A DNA stretch of 64,000 nt. Source: Acinetobacter sp. ANC 7912. GTDB taxonomy: Bacteria; Pseudomonadota; Gammaproteobacteria; Pseudomonadales; Moraxellaceae. The stretch is from NCBI RefSeq assembly GCF_039862785.1, contig NZ_CP156795.1, positions 2,480,001 through 2,544,000 of the forward strand, given 5' to 3'. The notes beneath the pieces were generated by a model. The model did not search any database. It saw nothing but the letters and a program-made list of their open reading frames with translations, and was not told where the DNA came from. Shown piece by piece: positions 16,853-26,247 of the stretch. The position numbers and the translations under genes were made by a program. Each line of letters starts with the position of its first letter. Positions within the stretch are counted from its first letter, which is position 1.

Positions 16853-18058
16853 ATGAGCGAGGCCTACATCATCGATGCCATTCGCACGCCACGCGGCAAG
16901 GGGAAAAAGGATGGATCCTTATATGAAGTCAAACCGATTACTTTAGTTACCACTTTACTCAATGAACTGAAAGACCGTCATTCTTTAGATACATCCAAAG
17001 TAGATGATATCGTCCTTGGTTGTGTCACACCAATTGGTGACCAAGGTGCTGATATTGCCAAAACAGCAGCTATTGCAGCCGGCTGGGACAATGATGTCGC
17101 TGGTGTACAAATCAACCGTTTCTGTGCTTCCGGTCTAGAAGCGGTGAATATGGCAGCACAAAAAGTTCGCTCTGGTTGGGAAGATCTAGTGGTTGCAGGT
17201 GGTGTGGAATCCATGTCCCGTGTACCGATGGGCTCCGATGGCGGCCCTTGGGCACTCGACCCGGAAACCAACATGGCTTGTGATTTTATTCCACAAGGCA
17301 TTGGTGCCGACCTGATCGCGACCATTGATGGTTATACGCGTTCCGATGTCGATGCCTTCGCCGAACAGTCTCAGAAAAAAGCCGCAGCAGCTCAGGCCAA
17401 TGGTCATTTTGATAAATCAATTGTGCCGGTCAAAGATAAAGCCGGTGTGGTAATTTTGGATAAAGACGAATTCATTAAACCGAATACCACGCTTGAAACT
17501 CTCAACAAACTGAATCCAAGTTTCGCCACCATGGGACAGATGGGCTTTGATGCCATCGCCCTACAGAAATACCCGGAAGTCGGTGCAGTGAATCACGTGC
17601 ATCACGCCGGCAACTCATCCGGCATTGTTGATGGTGCTGCACTGGTCCTACTGGCCTCAGAACAGGCGGTGAAAGAACAGAACCTGAAACCGCGTGCCAA
17701 GGTACTAGCGACTGCGCTAGTCGGTGCTGATCCAACGATTATGCTGACTGGCCCTGCACCTGCTGCACGTAAAGCGCTGGCTAAAGCTGGCTTAACGATT
17801 GATGATATTGACCTGTTTGAAGTCAATGAAGCTTTTGCGGCTGTGGTGATGCGCTTTATCAATGAAATGAAGGTTGACCCGGCTAAAGTTAATGTGAATG
17901 GTGGTGCGATTGCAATGGGTCATCCACTGGGGGCAACTGGTGCCATGATTCTCGGTACTTTGCTGGATGAGCTGGAACGCCAGGGCAAGAAACGCGGTCT
18001 GGCAACTTTATGTGTCGGTGGCGGCATGGGCATCGCCACCATTATTGAACTGGTTTAA
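16853..18058 (+). CDS. Acetyl-CoA acyltransferase (3-ketoacyl-CoA thiolase)
   Basis: 401 residues. The nucleophilic cysteine is Cys91 in [16 protein letters not shown]. The motifs [23 protein letters not shown] and LCVGGGMG complete the thiolase active site. It cleaves 3-ketoacyl-CoA in the last step of beta-oxidation. Ten bp separate it from the downstream multifunctional FadB-like gene, so the pair forms a beta-oxidation operon in thiolase-first order, opposite to E. coli fadBA. The ATG at 16853 has an AAGGG ribosome-binding site. A longer reading frame beginning at 16778 is rejected because it lacks one. Confidence 0.9.
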   Translation: MSEAYIIDAIRTPRGKGKKDGSLYEVKPITLVTTLLNELKDRHSLDTSKVDDIVLGCVTPIGDQGADIAKTAAIAAGWDNDVAGVQINRFCASGLEAVNMAAQKVRSGWEDLVVAGGVESMSRVPMGSDGGPWALDPETNMACDFIPQGIGADLIATIDGYTRSDVDAFAEQSQKKAAAAQANGHFDKSIVPVKDKAGVVILDKDEFIKPNTTLETLNKLNPSFATMGQMGFDAIALQKYPEVGAVNHVHHAGNSSGIVDGAALVLLASEQAVKEQNLKPRAKVLATALVGADPTIMLTGPAPAARKALAKAGLTIDDIDLFEVNEAFAAVVMRFINEMKVDPAKVNVNGGAIAMGHPLGATGAMILGTLLDELERQGKKRGLATLCVGGGMGIATIIELV

Positions 18059-18068
18059 GGAGAGAACC

Positions 18069-20201
18069 ATGAGCGCTATTCAATATCAAAAAACTGAAGA
18101 CAATATTGTTCTTCTGACCTTTGACTCTCCAAACCAGTCAGCCAATACCATGAATGCCGACTTCCGTGCAGCACTGACAGAAGCGGTTAATAAATTAAAA
18201 GCTGATGATAATGTCAGCGGGATTATCTTCCGTTCAGCCAAAAAGACTTTTTTCGCCGGCGGTGATCTGGATGAGCTGATTCAAGCCACGCCAGAACATG
18301 CCACCGAATTCTTCAATATGATTGAGAATATGAAAGACCAGCTGCGCTATATCGAAACCCGCGGTATTCCCGTAGTGGCAACCTTGAATGGCACTGCACT
18401 CGGTGGTGGCTGGGAAATTGCCTTATGTGCACATCATCGTATTGCCCTGAATGACCCTAAAACTAAATTTGGCCTGCCAGAAGTCACGTTAGGCTTGTTA
18501 CCAGGGGGTGGTGGGATTGTACGTACCGTACGACTGTTAGGACTACAAAATGCCTTTCCACTTTTGATGGAAGGCAAGAAATTCAGTGTAGAGAAAGCCA
18601 AAACTTTAGGCCTGATTCATGATACGGCCGAGAATCTGGATGAGCTTTTAGACAAAGCAATTACATGGATTAAAACGAATCCTAAGTCTCAGCAACCTTT
18701 CGATATTAAAGGCTACAAAATTCCGGGTGGTTCGCCTTCTTCACCTGCTATCGCGCAAATGCTGACCATCGCTCCTGCCATACTGCGCGACAAAACCAAA
18801 GGCTGTTATCCAGCACCAGAAGCGATTATGTCAGCTGCGGTCGAAGGTGCACAGGTCGATGTGGATACCGCACTCCGTATTGAATCCCGTTATTTCACCT
18901 ATCTGGCGACCGGTCAAGTATCTAAAAACATGATTGGCACTTTCTGGCATGGCATGAATAGCATCAAATCTGGTGCTCATCGTCCAAAGGATGTCACTAA
19001 ATGGCAGGCTAAAAAAGTGGGAATTTTGGGGGCAGGCATGATGGGTGCCGGGATTGCCTATGTCACTGCCGGCAAAGGCATTCAGGTCATCCTTAAAGAT
19101 GTTTCAATTGAAGCTGCCGAAAAAGGCAAGGCCTATAGCCAAAAACTGCTAGATAAAAAAGTCAGTCAAGGTCGTATGACGGCTGAACAGCGTGACCAGA
19201 TTTTAGGCCTGATACAAACCACGACAGAAGCAGCCGATCTGCAAGGCTGTGACCTGATCATTGAAGCGGTATTTGAAAATCAGCAATTGAAAGCTCAGGT
19301 GACTCAAGAAGCCGAACAGTATTTAGCTACCGACGGCGTCATGGCATCCAATACCTCAACCCTGCCAATTAGCCAACTGGCACAGGCAAGTCAGGATCAA
19401 GCTAAATTTATCGGCCTGCACTTCTTTAGCCCGGTCGATAAAATGCAGCTGGTGGAAATCATTAAAGGGAAAAACACTTCGAACGACACCTTAGCTAAAG
19501 CATTTGACTTCGTGCAGCAGATTGGCAAGCTGCCAATTGTGGTGAATGACAGCCGTGGTTTCTTTACCAGCCGCGTATTTGGCACTTTTATTCAGGAAGG
19601 TTTGCACCTGCTCGCCGAAGGTGTTCATCCAGCACGCATTGAAATGGCAGCCTTAAAAGCCGGTATGCCGGTTGGGCCACTGGCGATCCAGGATGAAGTC
19701 TCTTTAACGTTGACTGCGCATATTACCCATGAAACCCGTAAGGCTTTACAAGCCGAAGGCAAAGAACGACCGGCATCCCCTGCTGATGACGTGATTCAAA
19801 CCATGATTCACCAGTTTAACCGCAAAGGGAAAGCAGCCGGTGCTGGTTTCTATGACTATCCTGAAAATGGTAAAAAGCAGCTTTGGTCGGGCTTGAGTCA
19901 CTGGAATAAAAACACTGAGATTTCTGAACAGGAAATGATTGAACGTTTCTTGTTTGTGCAGGCACTGGATACAGTACGTTGTTTGGAAGAAGACGTGTTG
20001 CAATCTGCTGTAGAAGGGAATATTGGTTCCATCTTTGGGATTGGATTCCCGGCCTGGACGGGTGGTGCGATCCAGTATCTGAACCAGTACGGACTGGCAA
20101 AAGCACTGGCACGTGCCAATGTACTGGAAAAGAAATATGGTGAACGCTTTAAGGCACCAGAATTATTAAAAAAGAAAGTCGCAGCGGCTGAAACTTTCTG
20201 A
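18069..20201 (+). CDS. FadB/FadJ-type enoyl-CoA hydratase / 3-hydroxyacyl-CoA dehydrogenase
   Basis: 710 residues, the size of a bacterial multifunctional enzyme. Residues 1 to about 300 form the crotonase domain, with oxyanion-hole segments FFAGGDLDEL and NGTALGGGWEIAL and the catalytic-glutamate region GLPEVTLGLLPGGGG. From about residue 318, VGILGAGMMGAGIA is the NAD-binding Rossmann motif. The dehydrogenase catalytic histidine is in GLHFFSPVDKMQLVE. The C-terminal dimerisation domain ends in a helical tail. It carries out the hydration and oxidation steps of beta-oxidation, passing product to the thiolase encoded just upstream. The ATG follows GGAGAGAACC. An upstream start inside the thiolase gene is rejected. 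Confidence 0.92.
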   Translation: MSAIQYQKTEDNIVLLTFDSPNQSANTMNADFRAALTEAVNKLKADDNVSGIIFRSAKKTFFAGGDLDELIQATPEHATEFFNMIENMKDQLRYIETRGIPVVATLNGTALGGGWEIALCAHHRIALNDPKTKFGLPEVTLGLLPGGGGIVRTVRLLGLQNAFPLLMEGKKFSVEKAKTLGLIHDTAENLDELLDKAITWIKTNPKSQQPFDIKGYKIPGGSPSSPAIAQMLTIAPAILRDKTKGCYPAPEAIMSAAVEGAQVDVDTALRIESRYFTYLATGQVSKNMIGTFWHGMNSIKSGAHRPKDVTKWQAKKVGILGAGMMGAGIAYVTAGKGIQVILKDVSIEAAEKGKAYSQKLLDKKVSQGRMTAEQRDQILGLIQTTTEAADLQGCDLIIEAVFENQQLKAQVTQEAEQYLATDGVMASNTSTLPISQLAQASQDQAKFIGLHFFSPVDKMQLVEIIKGKNTSNDTLAKAFDFVQQIGKLPIVVNDSRGFFTSRVFGTFIQEGLHLLAEGVHPARIEMAALKAGMPVGPLAIQDEVSLTLTAHITHETRKALQAEGKERPASPADDVIQTMIHQFNRKGKAAGAGFYDYPENGKKQLWSGLSHWNKNTEISEQEMIERFLFVQALDTVRCLEEDVLQSAVEGNIGSIFGIGFPAWTGGAIQYLNQYGLAKALARANVLEKKYGERFKAPELLKKKVAAAETF

Positions 20202-20218
20202 TCTAGAACATGTGAGAT

Positions 20219-20246
20219 AAAGAGGAGTTTGATGCTCCTCTTTTTT
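20219..20246 (+). terminator. Terminator of the thiolase-FadB operon
   Basis: AAAGAGGAG (20219-20227) pairs with CTCCTCTTT (20235-20243) around TTTGATG, followed by further T residues. Confidence 0.87.
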
Positions 20247-20352
20247 ATATTCCACTAAAAATCAAACATATTTTCGGCTGAATTCTGATCTGCTTTTTAG
20301 CAAATTTATGTTATAAAGTAACATAAATTTATTTCATGTTAGGTTCAGATCC

Positions 20353-20643
20353 ATGTCTCATCAAAATACGCCAGAGAAATCGCCTTGGGGTTGGAAAGCA
20401 CTGATCATTTTCTGCGTGATTGGTGGCTTATTCATGTTTATTTTCTGGTTAGCGGTCAGCAATGAGCCGGACTATATGCCAAGCCAGCAGGCTAAGAAAA
20501 AACAGCAAGCTGCCCTGCAGCAATCTAATCAACCTGCATCTGAACCGACTGCAGCTGAAATGGACATGACTGAAGAAGAACATGCTCATATGGATAATAC
20601 CCATGTTGAATCAAACGCAGCCCACGGTCATTCTTCACATTAA
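20353..20643 (+). CDS. Small inner-membrane protein with His/Met-rich tail
   Basis: 96 residues, not recognised as a named family. A short N-terminus (PEKSPWGWK) precedes one transmembrane helix (about residues 16-34, ALIIFCVIGGLFMFIFWLAV). A 60-residue hydrophilic tail follows, rich in Gln and Ala and ending in histidines and methionines (MDMTEEEHAHMDNTH...HGHSSH). By the positive-inside rule (K15 before the helix) the tail should be periplasmic. The His/Met/acidic composition suggests metal binding, which is an inference. The gene is monocistronic, between two terminators. It is translated with high confidence because the composition is non-random and the start is well placed. Confidence 0.72.
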   Translation: MSHQNTPEKSPWGWKALIIFCVIGGLFMFIFWLAVSNEPDYMPSQQAKKKQQAALQQSNQPASEPTAAEMDMTEEEHAHMDNTHVESNAAHGHSSH

Positions 20644-20661
20644 GACATCGCATTAAAAAAC

Positions 20662-20691
20662 AAAAAAGCGAGGCTTAGACCTCGCTTTTTT
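20662..20691. terminator. Bidirectional terminator
   Basis: GCGAGG (20668-20673) pairs with CCTCGC (20680-20685), extended by A5/T5, around CTTAGA. It ends the small-protein gene and the convergent GNAT/methyltransferase transcript. Confidence 0.87.
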
Positions 20692-20702
20692 ATAGCTAGA
20701 TT

Positions 20703-21134
20703 TTAAAACTGTAAATACATATCAATATGCGGAATACCACAATCCAAATATTCCTTACCCTGAAGCTGAAAGCCCAGCGCCTGATAAAAACCAATCGCAT
20801 GAACTTGTGATGACAGTTTCACAAACTGACGACCTTCGGTACGAGCTGTATCCATCACAAACTGCATCAGACGTTGTCCGACTTTATGGCCACGAGCCGA
20901 TTTCAGCACTGCTACCCGGCCAATACTGTTATTTCTTAACAGTCGGGCGGTCGCGACGGGTTGATCCTGCAGATAAGCCACAAAATGGATCGATACTGAG
21001 TCTTCAGCATCCCATTCATCTTCCAACGCAATCTGCTGTTCCTGAATAAACACGGCTTCACGAATCGGCTTGGCATCAACAGCTAGATCAGTCCAACTAC
21101 CTGAAACAATTCGCAACTCAGATGAACTTAGCAT
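20703..21134 (-). CDS. GNAT-family N-acetyltransferase (YjcF/ElaA-like)
   Basis: 143 residues. The acetyl-CoA binding segment reads IGRVAVLKSARGHKVGQRLMQFVM (motif A, R/Q-x-x-G-x-G/A modified). The N-terminal IREAVFIQEQQIALEDEWDAED is characteristic of the YjcF/ElaA subgroup. The C-terminal FYQALGFQLQGKEYLDCGIPHIDMYL is the usual ending of that subgroup. The acceptor substrate is unknown. The start overlaps the end of the upstream methyltransferase gene by 7 nt (ATGCTAA), so they are co-translated. Confidence 0.88.
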   Translation of the reverse strand: MLSSSELRIVSGSWTDLAVDAKPIREAVFIQEQQIALEDEWDAEDSVSIHFVAYLQDQPVATARLLRNNSIGRVAVLKSARGHKVGQRLMQFVMDTARTEGRQFVKLSSQVHAIGFYQALGFQLQGKEYLDCGIPHIDMYLQF

Positions 21135-22345
21135 TTACAGCCAATCCCCTGCTGATCCCATTGATTATTCAACAATAATTCCAGCGAGTGTTTCTGAATA
21201 CCATACATATCTTTTAATGCCTGGATCTGGGCCAGCACTTCCTGATCAGGTTCCTTATAGTCTTTACGTTTTACCGCAAGAATCATTTTGTTCTTGCTGG
21301 TATGTTCCAGTGCCACAAATTCAAATATTTTGGTTTCATAGCCATAGGCTTTTAGCAACAAAGCACGGATAGTATCGGTCAACATTTCTGCCTGCTGGCC
21401 GGCATGAATACCAAACTGCAGCATTGGGCTTAGCACTGTTGGTGCTTTCAGTTGCGGACGCAATTCCTTATGACAGCATGGCGCGCACATGATGATCTGC
21501 GCATTGAGGCGAATTCCGGTATGAATGGCAAAATCGGTCGCCACATCACAGGCATGCAAAGCAATCATCACATCCAGGCGTTCCGGTTCATAAGTGCGTA
21601 CATCGCCCTGGAAAAAGTCCAGCTGGTTAAATTCAGATTGATTCGCAACATTCTGGCAGAACTCAACCATTTTCGGATTCAGTTCCACCCCGGTCACCCA
21701 CGGCGTCTGTCCATGCTTTTGCATATAGTCATACAAGGCACAGGTCAGATAACCTTTTCCTGAACCAAAATCGACAACGCGCAATCCTTCTTTGGGTTCT
21801 TTGATTTGACTCAAAGCATTAGAAAAAATTTCTACGAACTTGTTAATTTGTTTCCACTTACGCGCCATGCTGGGAATGATCTGGCTCTGCTGATCGGTAA
21901 TCCCGAGCAATTTGAGGAACAAGGCGTCTTGATCGACATAACGCTGTTTGACCCGGTCATGCCCCTGTTCAGTTTTGTCCTTGAGCACTGGCTTGCTCTT
22001 GCTACGAGTGAGCATAACTTTCTTCTTGTTCTTTTTTAGCTGCAATTCTTCAGATGTGGTGATCAGATTGGCTTGCTTGCAACATGCCAGCAATTCATTC
22101 ACTTTATCTATGGCTTCACTTAAAGAATAGTTCTTGGTGACATCCTGGGTTTTGTAGCGGTATAGGCAACTTAATACTTTCTGGTCATTTAATGAAATGA
22201 CTCGCAAGGTCATTTTTTCCAGATTTTCAAGTTCACCTTTATACTGACTTAAAATCAGTCGATCAAATTGATCACTTTCAATGGCTTGCTGAAAAGTTTC
22301 CAGAAATTGCTGTTCTTGCACCGAGAGAGACGCCAAAGTGGACAT
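21128..22345 (-). CDS. SAM-dependent methyltransferase (METTL25/GSTCD-like)
   Basis: 405 residues. A Lys-rich linker (LKKNKKKVMLTRSKSKPVLKDK, in the N-terminal third) leads into a Rossmann methyltransferase domain with VVDFGSGKGYLTCALYDY (motif I), VTGVELNPKMVE (acidic loop) and IALHACDVATD. The CAPCCHKELRPQL segment is typical of the PF13679-like group that includes eukaryotic METTL25 and GSTCD. The basic linker suggests a nucleic acid substrate, probably RNA, but this is unproven. It is first in a two-gene operon with the GNAT. Confidence 0.83.
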   Translation of the reverse strand: MSTLASLSVQEQQFLETFQQAIESDQFDRLILSQYKGELENLEKMTLRVISLNDQKVLSCLYRYKTQDVTKNYSLSEAIDKVNELLACCKQANLITTSEELQLKKNKKKVMLTRSKSKPVLKDKTEQGHDRVKQRYVDQDALFLKLLGITDQQSQIIPSMARKWKQINKFVEIFSNALSQIKEPKEGLRVVDFGSGKGYLTCALYDYMQKHGQTPWVTGVELNPKMVEFCQNVANQSEFNQLDFFQGDVRTYEPERLDVMIALHACDVATDFAIHTGIRLNAQIIMCAPCCHKELRPQLKAPTVLSPMLQFGIHAGQQAEMLTDTIRALLLKAYGYETKIFEFVALEHTSKNKMILAVKRKDYKEPDQEVLAQIQALKDMYGIQKHSLELLLNNQWDQQGIGCKC

Positions 22346-22446
22346 AAAAGAAACCTAAAATGAATTGCCTATAAAGTGTAAATGTTCTTACCCTAAAAGC
22401 AAAATTGAATTATTATACATTTGTATATTTAAGAAGAACGATAACT

Positions 22447-23091
22447 ATGTCAAACGCACCACTACTCCAAGATTATGATGCAACCGAAGAGCGCATCAAC
22501 TATATGAGTCACGGGATCGGTGCCGCATTGGCCGTGATTGCTGGTATTCTGCTGGTAATCAAAGGAGCCTATTTAAGTGCCGGACAATGGTTTGGCCTGT
22601 GGGTCTATGCACTCAGTATGATCGCGCTGTTTTCTGCATCCATGCTGTATCACATGGCCACTACAGCCGATCGTCGTTATTTCTATAAAAAGCTGGATCA
22701 CACCGCAATTTATTATTTGATTGCGGGAACCTACACGCCTTTTTTAGCGATTGCGATCCCCACCCCTAAAGCGCAGTATTTGCTGATCGCGTTATGGGTG
22801 ATTGCCATCCTTGGAACACTCTTCAAGTTCATTTTCATTCATCGTTTCCAGAAACTTTCACTGGCTGCTTACCTGATTATGGGCTGGCTGGCACTGTTAG
22901 TCATGGACGATATGCAGAAATACTTATCCGTTCAATCTTTGACCTTTCTCGTAATTGGCGGGCTGGCGTATACTGTGGGTGCATTGTTTTACGCCCTAAA
23001 AAGAGTAAGATATACGCACGCTATCTGGCATATTTTTGTATTGATAGGCGCAGGATCACATTTTCTGTCTATCTATCTTTACGTGATTTAA
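22447..23091 (+). CDS. Hemolysin III / PAQR-family membrane protein
   Basis: 214 residues with seven hydrophobic segments. Family signatures are ERINYMSHGIGAALAV at the N-terminus, LYHMATTADRRYFYKKLDHTAIYYLIAGTYTPF in the middle and HAIWHIFVLIGAGSHFL at the end, including the conserved histidines of the YqfA/HlyIII metal site. Homologues are inner-membrane proteins with a suspected zinc-dependent hydrolase fold. The hemolysin name is historical. The ATG at 22447 gives the standard N-terminus, and an in-frame TTG at 22405 is rejected. Confidence 0.88.
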   Translation: MSNAPLLQDYDATEERINYMSHGIGAALAVIAGILLVIKGAYLSAGQWFGLWVYALSMIALFSASMLYHMATTADRRYFYKKLDHTAIYYLIAGTYTPFLAIAIPTPKAQYLLIALWVIAILGTLFKFIFIHRFQKLSLAAYLIMGWLALLVMDDMQKYLSVQSLTFLVIGGLAYTVGALFYALKRVRYTHAIWHIFVLIGAGSHFLSIYLYVI

Positions 23092-23233
23092 TCCTCTTAT
23101 TCTCCATTTCAGTGACCCTGAGCGCGCAGAATCAAGAAGATTGCAGTTGTTTTTTTAAGAAATTACGCCTTTTTTAAAAAGATTACGCTTTTAAAACTAA
23201 GTTTTTTTATTTTTAGTAAGTGTAAGGTCCTTC

Positions 23234-24541
23234 ATGGCGTCGTCAAATACTGCTGCTCTACCAGCACAAAATTCAAAATTTCGCGTTTTAACAGCAAGTT
23301 TAGTGGGTACAACAATCGAGTTCTTCGATTTCTATATCTATGCCACTGCTGCTGTGATTATTTTTCCACACTTGTTCTTCCCTGCAAGTACGGATCCAAC
23401 GACAGCGACCATTCAGTCTCTGGCAACCTTCGCGATTGCATTTATCGCACGTCCAATTGGTGCAGCCCTGTTCGGCCACCTCGGCGACAGAATCGGGCGT
23501 AAAGCCACCCTGGTTGCAGCCTTGCTAACCATGGGTCTCTCTACAGTTGCGATTGGTCTGCTGCCAACTTATCAACAGATTGGTATCGTTGCGCCATTAT
23601 TGCTGGCACTGTGCCGTCTAGGTCAAGGTCTTGGTTTGGGTGGTGAATGGTCAGGTGCCGTATTGCTGGCAACTGAAAATGCGCCAGACGGTAAACGCGC
23701 ATGGTACGGTATGTTCCCACAACTGGGTGCTCCGCTAGGCTTCATTCTGGCCACTGGTTCGTTCCTGACTTTGGGTGCATTCATGTCTGAAGCACAATTC
23801 ATGCAATGGGGCTGGCGTATTCCGTTCATTTGTAGTTCTTTACTGGTCATCATGGGCTTATGGATTCGTTTGAAACTGCATGAAACTCCTGCATTCCAGA
23901 AAGTTCTAAGCAAACAGAAAGAAGTGAATGTGCCATTTGTACAGGTATTTAAAAAGCATTCAGGCATGCTGGTTTTAGGTACCATTGCGGCAATTTGTAC
24001 TTTCGTGGTGTTCTACCTGACTACAGTATTCGCATTGAACTGGGGTACAACTAAACTGGGTTATAGCCGTGCAGAATTCCTTGAACTGCAACTGATTGCG
24101 ACTCTATGTTTCGCTGCATTTATTCCATTATCTGCTGTATTTGCTGAAAAATTTGGCCGTAAAACTACTTCAATCGGTGTATGTATTATCTCAGCGATAT
24201 TCGGTCTGTTCTTTGCAGATATGCTGGAGTCTGGCAGCACTGTGGTCGTATTCCTGTTCCTGTGTATCGGTCTTGCGATTATGGGCTTAACTTATGGTCC
24301 AATCGGTACTGTACTGTCTGAAATCTTCCCGACTTCAGTACGTTATACTGGTTCAGCATTGACCTTCAACCTGGCTGGTATTTTCGGTGCATCTTTCGCA
24401 CCATTGATCGCAACTAAACTGGCAACAGGTTATGGCCTGTATGCAGTAGGATACTACCTGACTGCAGCATCAATTTTGTCACTATTAGCCTTCCTGCTGA
24501 TTCGTGAAACCAAAAATGATGATGTGAATAACCAGATTTAA
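23234..24541 (+). CDS. MFS metabolite:H+ symporter (ShiA/KgtP/ProP group)
   Basis: 435 residues with 12 predicted spans. SLVGTTIEFFDFYIYATAA and FGHLGDRIGRKATLV (the MFS loop 2-3 motif), CRLGQGLGLGGEWSGAVLLA and WGWRIPF identify the metabolite:H+ symporter family, which includes carriers for shikimate, alpha-ketoglutarate, proline/betaine and citrate. The substrate cannot be decided from sequence. The gene stands alone with AAGG before the ATG and a strong terminator behind it. Confidence 0.9.
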   Translation: MASSNTAALPAQNSKFRVLTASLVGTTIEFFDFYIYATAAVIIFPHLFFPASTDPTTATIQSLATFAIAFIARPIGAALFGHLGDRIGRKATLVAALLTMGLSTVAIGLLPTYQQIGIVAPLLLALCRLGQGLGLGGEWSGAVLLATENAPDGKRAWYGMFPQLGAPLGFILATGSFLTLGAFMSEAQFMQWGWRIPFICSSLLVIMGLWIRLKLHETPAFQKVLSKQKEVNVPFVQVFKKHSGMLVLGTIAAICTFVVFYLTTVFALNWGTTKLGYSRAEFLELQLIATLCFAAFIPLSAVFAEKFGRKTTSIGVCIISAIFGLFFADMLESGSTVVVFLFLCIGLAIMGLTYGPIGTVLSEIFPTSVRYTGSALTFNLAGIFGASFAPLIATKLATGYGLYAVGYYLTAASILSLLAFLLIRETKNDDVNNQI

Positions 24542-24560
24542 TGGTTACCTAGCATAGTCT

Positions 24561-24591
24561 AAAAGCCAGCGTAATCCGCTGGCTTTTTTAT
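24561..24591 (+). terminator. Terminator of the MFS transporter gene
   Basis: AAAAGCCAGC (24561-24570) pairs with GCTGGCTTTT (24578-24587) around GTAATCC. Confidence 0.87.
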
Positions 24592-24680
24592 GCCTGTCAT
24601 TTAATGTACAAAAATCTGCTATTTCTTTGGACAAGATTCATAAACAATAAGAATAAGATTCACGACTATAAGGATAAGAC

Positions 24681-25121
24681 ATGCGGGATCCTATCGAGCA
24701 CCTCAACGAGGAACAGCTGGTTCATATCGTGGTCTTACTGGAAGAGGATAAAAAGAATGAAGCACTCGTTTATATTGTCAAAAACAGCTCACTCACCGAA
24801 CAGCAAGCACGAGATGTAATCGCTGCGATTCTGATGGAACATGATGCAGCCTTGCAGCAACAAACCTCTGGTCCACGCTTTAGTGATGATCTTCCAGAAC
24901 AACAGGTTGAGACTGGGAATCTGACTGATTCCATTGCCATCTCTATTCCCCGTCAGAATGATCAGCTGAGTGACAGCCCTGCTTCCCCATTACCACCCGC
25001 TACAGCAGAATTGCAGGAAAAAGTGGCGGAACCGGAATCTGCACCGAAAACACCGCATTTAATCTGGATTGCTGCCGGCATTGTTATTTTTATCCTGCTC
25101 TTAATCTGGATTTTGGACTAG
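24681..25121 (+). CDS. Tail-anchored protein of unknown function
   Basis: 146 residues. The first 55 (IEHLNEEQLVHIVVLLEEDK, NEALVYIVKNSSLTEQQARDVIAAIL) form a helical domain reminiscent of short UBA-like or response-adaptor bundles. The middle is Pro/Ser/Glu-rich and probably disordered. The last 20 residues (HLIWIAAGIVIFILLLIWIL) form a single transmembrane helix ending two residues before the stop. That is a C-tail anchor, so the domain should face the cytoplasm. I do not recognise the family. The GAT-AAG-AC leader before the ATG gives a weak ribosome-binding site. Confidence 0.68.
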   Translation: MRDPIEHLNEEQLVHIVVLLEEDKKNEALVYIVKNSSLTEQQARDVIAAILMEHDAALQQQTSGPRFSDDLPEQQVETGNLTDSIAISIPRQNDQLSDSPASPLPPATAELQEKVAEPESAPKTPHLIWIAAGIVIFILLLIWILD

Positions 25122-25134
25122 AAAGAAATCATTC

Positions 25135-26145
25135 TTAGACTAGCTCGATAATATCAATCGTTGGTGGCACTCGGAAACGGAAAGGTACACCCACCAGTCC
25201 TGTACCCACCGTCACAAACACATCAGCATGTGCATGACGGTACAAACCTTTTTTATGACCCAAGATCGATACACGTTTCATCACATAATCGGTAAGCCAT
25301 GGCAGTTCCACCTGCCCACCATGTGTATGTCCAGACAACATCAAGGGCCGTGTAGGTAATTGTGGCACCATATCCACCGTATCCGGGTTATGCGACAGAA
25401 TCACCCAAGGCTTGTCCTGCGGCAGTTCAGGCAAGAAACGCATATCCGCCTTACCAGCCCATAGATCCCCAATCCCAAGCAGACGAAATTCATCGAACTC
25501 AACAATCTGTCCTTCAATATCGATCACCTGATTGACTTCTAAAGCATGATGCAGCAATTCCTGAATAGGAGGTCCAGGATACTGTTCATCATGATTGCCA
25601 TTGACTGAATATATCGGCGCCTGAATTTCTTTGAGCACAGCAAGTTCTTCAGTCAGCTTGTCTTCTGGTTCATAAGTCCAGTCCCCTGCCACAACTACCA
25701 AGTCAGGTTTCTGCTGGTTCAGCTTTTCAACAATCTCTTTCAGCTGGCGTTCATGACCGGAAAATAAACCAATATGTAAATCTGCAATCAGTGCAATACG
25801 CACCGGCTTGTCAAATTTTTTATCGGGATTAATCTGGTAACGTGTGGTTTTGACTTGAATCAGATGCGGCTCAATAAATCGTGCATAACACAGTACTCCA
25901 CTGAGCAGACAAATAAATATTGCCTCGTGAATGGAATAATAGCCGTTAAAACCAGCATAAATACTGAAGAAAAATAAAGGAATCAGCAAGTAAGATAGAT
26001 AATAAGCTAATAAATGGGTAAAGGCTTTGAAAGGATGAATGGTCTGTGTATGGGATTGACTGATCCAAGCGTGTGAGATTCCCCACAGCGCTAAAATGGC
26101 CATGCCAATATAAAAATAAAAGGTCACGGAATCAATATTCCCCAT
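25135..26145 (-). CDS. Membrane-anchored metallophosphoesterase (YkuE/YaeI-like)
   Basis: 336 residues. Two to four N-terminal membrane helices occupy about residues 8-95. The calcineurin-like phosphoesterase motifs follow: DLHIGLFSG (GD/DxH), VVAGDWTY (GDxx), VNGNHDEQYPG (GNHD), ILSHNPD and LSGHTHGGQVELPW (GHTH). These bind two metal ions. Relatives of the YkuE/YaeI group hydrolyse UDP-2,3-diacylglucosamine-like or other phospho-compounds at the membrane. The true substrate here is not known. It is convergent with the tail-anchored protein gene, 13 bp apart, with no terminator visible between them. Confidence 0.87.
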   Translation of the reverse strand: MGNIDSVTFYFYIGMAILALWGISHAWISQSHTQTIHPFKAFTHLLAYYLSYLLIPLFFFSIYAGFNGYYSIHEAIFICLLSGVLCYARFIEPHLIQVKTTRYQINPDKKFDKPVRIALIADLHIGLFSGHERQLKEIVEKLNQQKPDLVVVAGDWTYEPEDKLTEELAVLKEIQAPIYSVNGNHDEQYPGPPIQELLHHALEVNQVIDIEGQIVEFDEFRLLGIGDLWAGKADMRFLPELPQDKPWVILSHNPDTVDMVPQLPTRPLMLSGHTHGGQVELPWLTDYVMKRVSILGHKKGLYRHAHADVFVTVGTGLVGVPFRFRVPPTIDIIELV

Positions 26146-26247
26146 AATTTTTGCCTTTTCCCGTTCTTCAGTACATACTCTGCATCGTATTTATCTTTTC
26201 ACAGCTGACCATTATACTCAAACCTAATTTATCACTCTTAGACACCT

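Noticed and set aside
17967..18068. N-terminal extension of the FadB-like protein inside the thiolase gene
   Set aside because: The ATG at 18069 has a proper ribosome-binding site and begins the crotonase domain. The extension is an out-of-frame read of the thiolase end.
21070..21372. Plus-strand frames opposite the GNAT and methyltransferase genes
   Set aside because: They are antisense to well-supported, motif-bearing minus-strand genes.
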